Positions 1 through 6,202 of a stretch of DNA of 8,452 nucleotides are shown here, piece after piece. The stretch is from the NCBI GenBank assembly GCA_934630995.1, contig CAKTXU010000058.1, forward strand, positions 1 through 8,452, in the 5' to 3' direction. Position 1 is the first letter of the stretch. The number at the start of each line of letters is the position of its first letter. A program made the position numbers and the translations under genes. A model generated the notes under the pieces. It did no database searches. It saw only the letters and a program-made list of their open reading frames with translations, and had not been told where the DNA came from. Source of the DNA: an uncultured Eubacteriales bacterium. GTDB lineage: Bacteria; Bacillota; Clostridia; Oscillospirales; Acutalibacteraceae.

Positions 1-1247
1 CTGCTGGGACCAGCGCATCCTATTCCGGCTCCTATACGGGGATATACACCCATCAGCGGCTGTATGTCGACTTGGCGGTAGAAACCGGTGCCACTGCGGG
101 CTTGACGCTGTCCTTCTCTTCCGGCGGCGCCGTCACGGACGTATCCCTTGAAGAGGCGTTCGGCTATGCCGGCGGCCTGCCCGCGGGACGGTATACAGGG
201 TACGTCAATTTGGAAAAATGGGTTCCCTTCGGCGCCGTGTATGCCTCCACCGCCGTACAAACCACGGGCGGCGGCGTAACGGTTAATGCCTTCCTGCTGG
301 TGGACGCCTCCGCCGCTTCTCTTCCGACAGACGTGTATTCCGCCACCGACGGAAACTTTTGGCGAATTACCGCGATAGCGGCGGACGCGCAGGCGCTCGG
401 CTTCCCGGCAGGCGCCCCCTGCGTTCTGCCCGACAGCGGGAACACCGACGAGTGGTATCACGAACCTGCTGTGCAGCCCCTGTATCACACCGGGTATTTC
501 CTGGCCGTGGATCTGACCGTCACCCAGGGACAGGGCGGCGACGCGCAGGTACCATTGGTGGTGCGGTTCGGAAACCGCGATGCGGGGACGATGAATATCG
601 ACCTGCACACCCTCTTCGGCAAAAACCGGGGACTGCGTCCCGGCAGCTACAAGCTGCTGGTGGATATCAGCGAATATTTGCCCCAGATGGCAGACGGCAC
701 CAATTATTACGGTACGATCCTCGAACGGCGCGGTCTCTACGGTGGCGATATCACGGTGCGGCAGTTTGCGCTGGTGACCGCCGAGCGGGTGGAAAAGCCC
801 AGCGCAGACAGGCTGTATGACGGCCTGGACGGCTCCGCCTATCTCACCGCCGAAATCGTCACGCGAGTTCAACTGGGGATTCCGGAGGGCTCTCTTGCCC
901 AGAATAACACCCTTTATGGGCCTGCCGTCCCGATTTCCTGCGGCACGGCGACCCATTTGGCCTATGATTTCACCGTCTATGAGCGCACGGTGTATATTGA
1001 CGTGCGGTTTGACGGCGACCGTGAGGCGGGGAATATCCACTTGGACCGCGTGCTGCGGGGCGGCGGCGGCCTGCCGCCCGGTCATTACCGCGGCGTTATC
1101 CCTCTGGAGGGGACGATCTATCACAATCCGCTCAGTGAAATTGAGGGGCTGTATCTGGCCAATCCGGAGGGCGGCGGTATTACGGTGGAAAACCTGGCGC
1201 TGGTAACGGTCACACCCTATGACGGCGGGTTTGTCCCGGCGGCATAA
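1..1247 (+). CDS. Partial secreted-type protein with three repeated beta-rich modules (5' end missing)
   Basis: The frame is open from base 3, so the gene begins upstream of the window. The TTG at 72 is only the first start-like codon inside it, not a real start. About 414 residues are visible, forming three divergent copies of one module at about 3-305 (incomplete), 327-785 and 813-1214. Each copy has a [FY]x[AV]x[DL]-type strand (LAYDFTV in copy 3), a GxYxG turn (LPAGRYTGYV, RPGSYKLLV, PPGHYRGVI) and a closing GG-ITV-x-LALVT strand. Copy 3 shares LGIP, SCG, YDFTV and PLEGTxYxNPL with the modules of the next gene, so the two proteins are homologous. The C-terminus stops shortly after the last module, with no sorting signal or membrane helix. 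I do not recognise a named family. The jelly-roll-like strand pattern and the glycosidase neighbours make carbohydrate binding the best guess, but that is inference. Confidence 0.82.
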   Translation, partial: AGTSASYSGSYTGIYTHQRLYVDLAVETGATAGLTLSFSSGGAVTDVSLEEAFGYAGGLPAGRYTGYVNLEKWVPFGAVYASTAVQTTGGGVTVNAFLLVDASAASLPTDVYSATDGNFWRITAIAADAQALGFPAGAPCVLPDSGNTDEWYHEPAVQPLYHTGYFLAVDLTVTQGQGGDAQVPLVVRFGNRDAGTMNIDLHTLFGKNRGLRPGSYKLLVDISEYLPQMADGTNYYGTILERRGLYGGDITVRQFALVTAERVEKPSADRLYDGLDGSAYLTAEIVTRVQLGIPEGSLAQNNTLYGPAVPISCGTATHLAYDFTVYERTVYIDVRFDGDREAGNIHLDRVLRGGGGLPPGHYRGVIPLEGTIYHNPLSEIEGLYLANPEGGGITVENLALVTVTPYDGGFVPAA

Positions 1248-1295
1248 AGCAGGCGGCATTCGGCTGCGATTTTGCAGCGAATAACCATATATAGA

Positions 1296-1302
1296 AAAGG
1301 AG
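1296..1302 (+). promoter_or_regulatory. Ribosome binding site AAAGGAG of the second gene
   Basis: AAAGGAG ends 5 nt before the ATG at 1308 and 8 nt before the ATG at 1311. This places translation start at the double ATG rather than at the TTG at 1272, which would put a charged stretch before the signal peptide and lacks such a site. Confidence 0.75.
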
Positions 1303-1307
1303 AAGGC

Positions 1308-2921
1308 ATGATGAAAAAGTTTCTGGCAGCATTGTCGGCATTGACCATTGCCCTGTCCGGCGCGGCCTTGGCGGCTGGCGCCGCCCCTTCCCAGGAGGAA
1401 GAGAAAACCTACGTCATCGACGGCAAAACCTATGTTGTGGACCAGGTGTTGGCCGACAAGACCGCCCTCGGCATCCCCGACACGGCGTCGAAGACGGATG
1501 GTGACGACCAGTTTTTCGGCAAGGAGGCCGTGGTTTCCTGCGGGGAAGCGTCGTTTCTGCTCTATGACTTCACCGTAGACGGCACGATTTACATGGACGG
1601 TCATTTCACCTACACGCCGGTCGAAGGCGCGCAGATGGATGACGACGCCCGCAAGATCAAGTTCAACCGGGAATTCGACGTGGCGGCGCTGCGCACTGGC
1701 AATTACAGCGGCTTGCTGCCTCTCAAGGGCACCGAGTATAAGACGCCCCTGGAGGGATTCGAGAAGCTCCGTGTGGTTTTTGAGGCGGGCTCGGTAACCT
1801 TTACTACTTTTTCGGTGGTTACTGTCCGGCAGTTACCCAATGAATATGTCATCGACGGCAAAACCTATGTTGTGGATCAGGTAGTGGCCGACAAAGCCGC
1901 CCTCGGCATCCCCGACACAGCGTCGAAGACGGATGGTGACGACCAGTTTTTCGGCAAGGACAGCGTGGTTTCCTGTGGCGACGCGAAATATCTGGAATTC
2001 AATTTCACCGTAGACGGCACGATTTACATGGACGGTCATTTCACCTACACGCCGGCCGAAGGCGCGCAGATGGATGACGACTCCCGCAAGATCAAGTTTA
2101 ACCGGGAATTCGACGTGGCGGCGCTGCGCACTGGCAATTACAGCGGCTTGCTGCCTCTCAAGGGCACCGAGTATAAGACGCCCCTGGAGGGATTCGAGAA
2201 GCTCCGTGTGGTTTTTGAGGCGGGCTCGGTAACCTTTGACACCTTCTCTTTGGTTACTCTGAAGGAAAAGGGTGCTGATCCCGATCCTGACCCTGACCCC
2301 GATCCTGATCCCACTCCTACAGGCAAAAAGGTACAGTTCAATCTGCTCCCCAAGGAGTGGTCGGGCGAGAGCACTATGGTGCCCGAGGCGTCGGGGACCG
2401 GCTGGATCTTGAAAGCGGCTGCGGGTACGGAAGGCGGCAACGCCATCGGGTATTTCGGCACCACCTATAAGGAGGGCTGGCAGCTCGCCTATGACTTTAC
2501 CATCGCCACCGGCAACGCCACCATCAATATGTCCTTCGTCCGGGGACTGGAGGCTGACGCTTATCCCGGCGGCGCGCCGGATTTCTGCCTGAGCAAGGCT
2601 ATCGCCGCTCAGTACGGCATCGCGGCGGTCGGTCCGGACAAAACCTCATTGCCTGCGGGTACCTATAAGGGCGTGCTGGATTTGAGCCAGGTGTTCGAGG
2701 GCTTTGACGGCTTCGATAAATTCCAGCATCTCGGGGTGTATATGGTCGGTACCAGCCTGACCCTCCGCGAGATGGCCTTTGTCACCAACGTGGAGGCGGG
2801 GATCGATAAGGACGATAACAAGGATGATAACCCGACAACCGGCGCGGCGCTGCCCATTGCGGCAGCCGGGCTGGCGGCTGTGGCGGCAGGCGCGCTTGTA
2901 TGCAGCCGGAAGAGAAAATGA
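1308..2921 (+). CDS. Cell-wall-anchored three-module surface protein with NPTTG sorting signal
   Basis: The start is the ATG at 1308 (or 1311) behind AAAGGAG, giving 537 residues. Residues 1 to about 25 are a signal peptide (MMKKF, a hydrophobic core, then an Ala-rich cleavage region). Modules A1 (35-173) and A2 (180-318) are almost identical, starting YVIDGKTYVVDQV and containing LGIP, VSCG, TIYMDGHF and GNYSGLLPLKGTEY. A (DP)6-TPTG linker at 324-339 joins them to module B (342-497), which begins EWSGESTM and is the same type as the single module of the next protein. The tail is NPTTG (508-512), a hydrophobic stretch and SRKRK, as in sortase substrates of clostridia that use NPxTG in place of LPxTG. 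It should therefore be displayed on the wall. No catalytic motif is visible; glycan binding is inferred from context. Function unknown. Confidence 0.88.
   Translation: MMKKFLAALSALTIALSGAALAAGAAPSQEEEKTYVIDGKTYVVDQVLADKTALGIPDTASKTDGDDQFFGKEAVVSCGEASFLLYDFTVDGTIYMDGHFTYTPVEGAQMDDDARKIKFNREFDVAALRTGNYSGLLPLKGTEYKTPLEGFEKLRVVFEAGSVTFTTFSVVTVRQLPNEYVIDGKTYVVDQVVADKAALGIPDTASKTDGDDQFFGKDSVVSCGDAKYLEFNFTVDGTIYMDGHFTYTPAEGAQMDDDSRKIKFNREFDVAALRTGNYSGLLPLKGTEYKTPLEGFEKLRVVFEAGSVTFDTFSLVTLKEKGADPDPDPDPDPDPTPTGKKVQFNLLPKEWSGESTMVPEASGTGWILKAAAGTEGGNAIGYFGTTYKEGWQLAYDFTIATGNATINMSFVRGLEADAYPGGAPDFCLSKAIAAQYGIAAVGPDKTSLPAGTYKGVLDLSQVFEGFDGFDKFQHLGVYMVGTSLTLREMAFVTNVEAGIDKDDNKDDNPTTGAALPIAAAGLAAVAAGALVCSRKRK
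1410..1826 (+). repeat. Intragenic tandem module, copy A1
   Basis: This is the first of two near-identical direct copies with a period of 435 bp (145 codons). Within it, 1665-1802 is identical base for base to 2100-2237 (138 bp), and 1570-1619 matches 2005-2054. Other parts differ mostly at scattered bases and in one divergent patch at about 1527-1569. Confidence 0.92.
1845..2261 (+). repeat. Intragenic tandem module, copy A2
   Basis: This is the second copy of the 435-bp-period repeat. The clearest divergence from copy A1 is around the VSCG segment, where LEFNFTV replaces LLYDFTV. The unequal divergence along the repeat suits recent duplication or gene conversion of the 3' part. Confidence 0.92.
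2277..2312 (+). repeat. (Asp-Pro)6 linker tract
   Basis: Six GAY-CCY codon pairs in a row encode DP repeats between modules A2 and B. DP and TP tracts are common flexible, extended spacers in secreted multi-domain proteins. The hexamer repeat could vary in copy number by slippage. Confidence 0.9.
2829..2918 (+). other. Sortase sorting signal (NPTTG, hydrophobic segment, SRKRK tail)
   Basis: These are residues 508-537 of the surface protein: NPTTG, about 20 mostly Ala/Leu/Val residues, then a basic end. The tripartite plan is that of cell-wall sorting signals. NPxTG variants are common in clostridial proteins; the cognate sortase is not in the window. Confidence 0.75.
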
Positions 2922-2933
2922 GATAACCTGAAA

Positions 2934-2963
2934 CCGGCGCCGGTTTTCACGAACCGGCGCCGG
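2934..2963 (+). other. GC-rich hairpin between the second and third genes
   Basis: The 10-mer CCGGCGCCGG occurs at 2934-2943 and again at 2954-2963. It is self-complementary, so the two copies can pair as a 10-bp stem with a 10-nt loop. The first copy also lies in a 16-bp perfect palindrome, AAACCGGCGCCGGTTT (2931-2946). No T-run follows, so a classical intrinsic terminator is not supported. A role in mRNA processing, stability or attenuation is possible. Confidence 0.5.
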
Positions 2964-2974
2964 CAAATCGAAGG

Positions 2975-2995
2975 GGGCCGGGGGTTCCGCGGCCC
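2975..2995 (+). other. Second short hairpin upstream of the third gene
   Basis: GGGCCG (2975-2980) can pair with CGGCCC (2990-2995) across a 9-nt loop, just before the purine-rich ribosome binding region (AAAGG at about 2998-3002). With the hairpin before it, most of the 91-nt gap can fold. In such GC-rich DNA this could be chance. Confidence 0.35.
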
Positions 2996-3012
2996 GGAAA
3001 GGCGGGAATAGG

Positions 3013-3849
3013 ATGAAGAGCAGACGATGGATATGTGGATTGCTGGCAGCGGCGGTGGCCGGCGCGTGGGGCGTGCTGCCCGCAGCGGCGAAAACGGTGG
3101 TCGGGGATATGCTGCCGGCGCCGGACAAGGAATGGTCCGCCGAGAGCACCATGACGCCGGTGAAGGTAGAGGACGGCTGGAAGCTGAAGTCCCTGGCGAC
3201 ACAGGCCGGCGGCAACGCGGTGAACTATTTCAAAAACACCTATCATAAGGGCCAGATGATCGCCTACGATTTCACCGTGGACGGCGACGAGGTGACCATC
3301 AACATCGGATTTATTCGTGGCCTGGAGGAAAACGAGTACCCGAACGGCCAGCAGGAATTCCTTTTTTCCAAGTACCTGGCGGAGGCACTGGGCATCGAGG
3401 CCACCGGGGACGCGAAAGCGACGATTCCGGGCGGTACCTATAAAGGGGTATTGGATCCGGGGGATTTCTTCTACGAGGGCTTTGATAAGTTCCAGCACAT
3501 TGCCGTCTATCTGGGCGGCGAATCGATGACGATACGGGAGTTCGCCTTTGTGGAGGGCGCGGAGGCTGGTGCTGAAACCTATCCGACGAAAGAGGAGACC
3601 ACCGCACCTACGACGGCTCCCACCAAGGCGCCTGAAAGCTCGCAGGCCGGCTCTTCGGAGAGCGGCGAAACGGCTCCCGGCACGAATAGCTCGCAGAATC
3701 CGTCCTCCACAGGAGCGGCGCCAAAGGACGGCTCCGGCTTGTCCGCGGGAACCATCGCGGCCATAGCGGCGGGCGCGGTGGTTGCTGTGGCGGCCGTGGT
3801 TGCCATCGTCGTGATAGCGGTGAAAAAGAAAAAGGGCGGCAAGGGCTGA
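3013..3849 (+). CDS. Membrane-anchored single-module surface protein
   Basis: 278 residues from the ATG at 3013, with AAAGG at about 2998-3002 upstream. Residues 1 to about 26 form a signal peptide (MKSRRW, hydrophobic core, LPAAA). Residues 33-183 are one module of type B: EWSAESTM, AGGNAVNYF, AYDFTV, a TIN strand, GGTYKGVLD, GFDKFQHIAVY and a closing MTIREFAFV. By eye about half the positions match module B of the preceding protein. Residues 187-245 are a Thr/Ser/Pro/Ala-rich stalk, 247-270 a transmembrane helix, and the end is KKKKGGKG. There is no sorting motif next to the helix, so it probably stays in the membrane with the module outside. It has no enzyme motif. It lies 91 nt after one homologue and 32 nt before the lipoprotein gene, so one operon is likely. 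A role as glycan receptor or docking partner is inferred. Confidence 0.87.
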   Translation: MKSRRWICGLLAAAVAGAWGVLPAAAKTVVGDMLPAPDKEWSAESTMTPVKVEDGWKLKSLATQAGGNAVNYFKNTYHKGQMIAYDFTVDGDEVTINIGFIRGLEENEYPNGQQEFLFSKYLAEALGIEATGDAKATIPGGTYKGVLDPGDFFYEGFDKFQHIAVYLGGESMTIREFAFVEGAEAGAETYPTKEETTAPTTAPTKAPESSQAGSSESGETAPGTNSSQNPSSTGAAPKDGSGLSAGTIAAIAAGAVVAVAAVVAIVVIAVKKKKGGKG

Positions 3850-3881
3850 GGCGGCCTGTCTGATAGGAAAGGAATGGACAT

Positions 3882-5156
3882 ATGAAGCGACCCAGCGGAA
3901 ATATTCTCAAACGACTGCTGGCACTTGCGGCTGCCGGTGCGCTGCTGCTGCCGGCGGGCTGCGGACAGAAGGACGCTTCCAGCGGCGCGGAGTCGGGCGC
4001 CGGTGCATCGGAGGCGGCCGGCAGCGCCGCGCCGTCTCCCTCCGGAACCTCGTCCGCGACCCCGTCGCGCCCGGGCGGCCAGCCCTCTTATGATATCGAA
4101 ACGCCGCCCCTCGACAAGCTGGTTATCCCGGAAGGCTTCTCCGTCGCGCCCATTCCGTCGGGCGATCCCAATTTTGTGCCGGGCAGTCTGTATAAAGGTG
4201 AAAAACTCACCTTTCGCAAGGAGTCGGACGGCGCGGGACAGCCGGCTGTGGGCATGTGGGTGTGGGACTGCCGCATGATCAACGGCACCTCGCCGGACAG
4301 CGATATGAGCGGCGATATGCTGCTGGACACCCTCATCCAGAACGGCGTGACAGAGATTTATCTCGGTATGCAGTATTATATGGATTTGGAAACCCAGATA
4401 GCCAACGGCGAGCTCCGGGAGGGATACGTCGGGGAGAGGGAACTGCGCGGCTTCATCAAGAAATGCGCAAAATACGGCATCCGGGTGGCAATGCTCACCA
4501 CGATGGTGGAAAATGCCTACACCCAGTGGGCGCGCAAGGACGACGAATCCCAGGAATACCGCGCCACGAAACGGTGGGTGCGTCTGGTGGCGGACTTCAA
4601 TTCCCGCGCGTCGGGCGATGATGAAAAGCTGTACGGGGTGCACATCGACCTGGAGCCCGATTGGGAGAAGGGCGGCGACGGGCTCCAGACAAATCTGCAG
4701 GACTGCGCCGACTATCTGATCCGCATGCGAAAATACTGCGATTATTACGGGGTGGAGCTGGCCTTTGACGTCAACGCGTTCCTCAAGGAGGAATGGAAAG
4801 CCTTCGATGAAACCGGCGCGTATGTCAGTATCCTGGATGTTTTCACCAAGCAGTGCCGTCAGCTGGTGCTCATGTCCTACCGGCGCACTGCCGAAGAGCA
4901 GTATGACCTGGGCGATCCGGAGCTGAGCTATGCCGCGAAGAACGGCTGTCAGCTGCTTCTGGGAGCGGAGACGGGCGACACCAGCGGGCTGCCGCCGGGG
5001 GAGAGAAGCATCACCTATTATCCCATGGGGGCTGCTTATCTCATCAACCAGCAGAATAAGCTGCGCACCCTGCTGGACGAATCCGGCTGTGCGTCCTTCG
5101 GCATCGCGCTCCACCATGTGGTTCCCTTTTATACCATCATGACCGAAAAGCCCTGA
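3882..5156 (+). CDS. Lipoprotein with TIM-barrel, GH18-like putative glycoside hydrolase
   Basis: 424 residues from the ATG at 3882, with AAAGGA (3868-3873) 8 nt upstream. The N-terminus is a lipoprotein signal with lipid-attachment Cys27 in LLLPAGC (Pro at -3 is slightly atypical). A Gly/Ser/Ala-rich tether runs from 28 to about 70. The rest looks like a beta/alpha barrel: MWVWD (125-129), VTEIYLGM (156-163), GIRVAML (199-205), YGVHIDLEPD (251-260), LAFDVNAF (293-300), LVLMSYR (328-334), LLLGAETG (358-365) and FGIALHH (406-412). D256-x-E258 at a strand end and a following M-x-Y resemble the acid/base and Tyr sites of GH18 (DxxDxDxE, MxYD), but His replaces one Asp and Arg follows the Tyr. 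It probably acts on glycan outside the membrane. Family and substrate are uncertain; other barrel glycosidase-like families are possible. Confidence 0.85.
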   Translation: MKRPSGNILKRLLALAAAGALLLPAGCGQKDASSGAESGAGASEAAGSAAPSPSGTSSATPSRPGGQPSYDIETPPLDKLVIPEGFSVAPIPSGDPNFVPGSLYKGEKLTFRKESDGAGQPAVGMWVWDCRMINGTSPDSDMSGDMLLDTLIQNGVTEIYLGMQYYMDLETQIANGELREGYVGERELRGFIKKCAKYGIRVAMLTTMVENAYTQWARKDDESQEYRATKRWVRLVADFNSRASGDDEKLYGVHIDLEPDWEKGGDGLQTNLQDCADYLIRMRKYCDYYGVELAFDVNAFLKEEWKAFDETGAYVSILDVFTKQCRQLVLMSYRRTAEEQYDLGDPELSYAAKNGCQLLLGAETGDTSGLPPGERSITYYPMGAAYLINQQNKLRTLLDESGCASFGIALHHVVPFYTIMTEKP

Positions 5157-5180
5157 AGGCGTTTTCCGCCAATCGAACGA

Positions 5181-5185
5181 GGAGG
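5181..5185 (+). promoter_or_regulatory. Ribosome binding site GGAGG supporting a GTG start
   Basis: GGAGG, 10 nt before the GTG at 5196, decides the start of the second TIM-barrel gene. The next in-frame ATG (about 5253) would cut off the segment before the conserved WWWD strand. Confidence 0.7.
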
Positions 5186-5195
5186 ACAGAACAAC

Positions 5196-6140
5196 GTGAC
5201 ACAGACCGACTACACCGGCCCTCTGCTTGCCGTGCGGCAGGAGAACGACGCCATGACGCTGGGTACCTGGTGGTGGGATCCGGATTTGCTTGTGCGGCCG
5301 GATTCCGCCACCGGCCTGACGATGGAAACCGCCTTCGACATGCTGCGCAAGGAGCATGTCAGCGAAATCTACCTTGCCGTGAACCCCGCGGGGTTGCCGC
5401 CTTGGGGGAGTCCGGAAACGCCGGGGAAAGCGTCGCTGGAGCATATAGCCTCCTTCCTCCGGCGCTGCACGGCGGCGGGTATGCGTGTGAGCGCCCTGCT
5501 GGGCCATGGCGGAAAGGAGGCGCTCAGCTGGTTCGCGGACGACCGGGGATATCCTGAAATCACCGCGTATATCGAAGGCGTCGCAGCGTTTAACGCCTCC
5601 GTCCCCGCAGACCGGCGGTTTTACGGGGTGCATCTGGATATCGAGCCGGATATGTCCGACGATTATCTCACCTATCGCTCTCAGCTGCGGCGTTTCTTAC
5701 TGCATGCGCGGAACCTGTGCGACCGGTACGGCCTGCGGTTGGAGATGGACGTCAACGCTTGGTTCGACGACAGTCAGGTGGCGGTGGACGAGAATGGGCG
5801 GGAAGTGCGCATGGGGGATGTGGTTACCACTGTTTGTCAGGCGATTACCGTCATGGCCTACCGCGCCAATGCGGCCGATCAGCTGACAATCGCCTCCTAC
5901 CTTATCGAGGCCGCGCGGCGCAACGGCTGTGCCATCAATCTCGGCTGCGAGACCGGTACGCCGGAGTCGCTGGGAGAAGAGGCGTTTATCACCTACGCCA
6001 ACTTTTCGCCGGAGTTCCATGCCGCTGAGCAGCGGAAACTGCGTAAGGCTTTGGAGGCTAAGGAGCTGCCGTCCTACGGTCTGGCGATCCATTGGGTCAA
6101 TACTTGGTATGCGATGAATCGAACTTGCACGGGCGGATGA
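5196..6140 (+). CDS. Cytoplasmic paralogue of the TIM-barrel GH18-like protein
   Basis: 314 residues from a GTG at 5196. No signal peptide or membrane helix is visible, so it should be cytoplasmic. It is a clear paralogue of the preceding lipoprotein, with strands in the same order: TWWWD (24-28), VSEIYLAV (55-62), GMRVSALL (95-102), YGVHLDIEPD (143-152), LEMDVNAW (182-189), ITVMAYR (217-223), INLGCETG (247-254) and YGLAIHW (294-300). D148 and E150 are the candidate catalytic pair. It lies 39 nt after the lipoprotein gene and 62 nt before the GH20 gene. The pair suggests the same kind of bond is cut, or the same sugar recognised, once outside and once after import. Hydrolase activity is inferred from the motif; a lyase, a deglycosidase on glycosyl-amino acids or a non-catalytic barrel cannot be excluded. 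Confidence 0.87.
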   Translation: MTQTDYTGPLLAVRQENDAMTLGTWWWDPDLLVRPDSATGLTMETAFDMLRKEHVSEIYLAVNPAGLPPWGSPETPGKASLEHIASFLRRCTAAGMRVSALLGHGGKEALSWFADDRGYPEITAYIEGVAAFNASVPADRRFYGVHLDIEPDMSDDYLTYRSQLRRFLLHARNLCDRYGLRLEMDVNAWFDDSQVAVDENGREVRMGDVVTTVCQAITVMAYRANAADQLTIASYLIEAARRNGCAINLGCETGTPESLGEEAFITYANFSPEFHAAEQRKLRKALEAKELPSYGLAIHWVNTWYAMNRTCTGG

Positions 6141-6185
6141 CCGCACCGCTTGAAGACAAACATTCCCCGGCGCGGCCGGAACCAG

Positions 6186-6191
6186 AAAGGA
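6186..6191 (+). promoter_or_regulatory. Ribosome binding site AAAGGA of the GH20 gene
   Basis: AAAGGA lies 11 nt before the ATG at 6203. It favours this start over the TTG at 6092, which would overlap the preceding gene by 49 nt and add 37 residues with no domain character. Confidence 0.65.
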
Positions 6192-6202
6192 TTGGACAAC
6201 GC

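Noticed and set aside
1248..1307. Weak GCTGC/GCAGC stem (1263-1278) as a terminator or regulator
   Set aside because: The stem is only 5 bp with a 6-nt loop and no T-run follows; it is likely chance.
2931..2963. Intrinsic terminator after the second gene
   Set aside because: The hairpin is strong, but the bases after it (CAAATCGAAG) contain no T-run, and the next gene continues on the same strand.
2646..3498. Overlapping minus-strand frames of 179-189 codons
   Set aside because: They are shadows of the second and third surface-protein genes; the residues are Arg/Pro/Ser-rich with no family pattern.
3697..3714. NPSSTG in the stalk of the third protein as a sortase motif
   Set aside because: It has one residue too many for NPxTG and is separated from the membrane helix by about 12 residues, so it does not fit the sorting-signal layout.
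3579..5633. 684-codon open frame on the minus strand
   Set aside because: It lies opposite two well-supported plus-strand genes, has low-complexity Arg/Pro/Ala composition and no recognisable domain. Long antisense frames are expected in GC-rich coding DNA.
6092..6202. TTG at 6092 as the GH20 start
   Set aside because: It overlaps the preceding gene, adds residues without domain character and has no good ribosome binding site. The ATG at 6203 has AAAGGA and gives a family-typical length.
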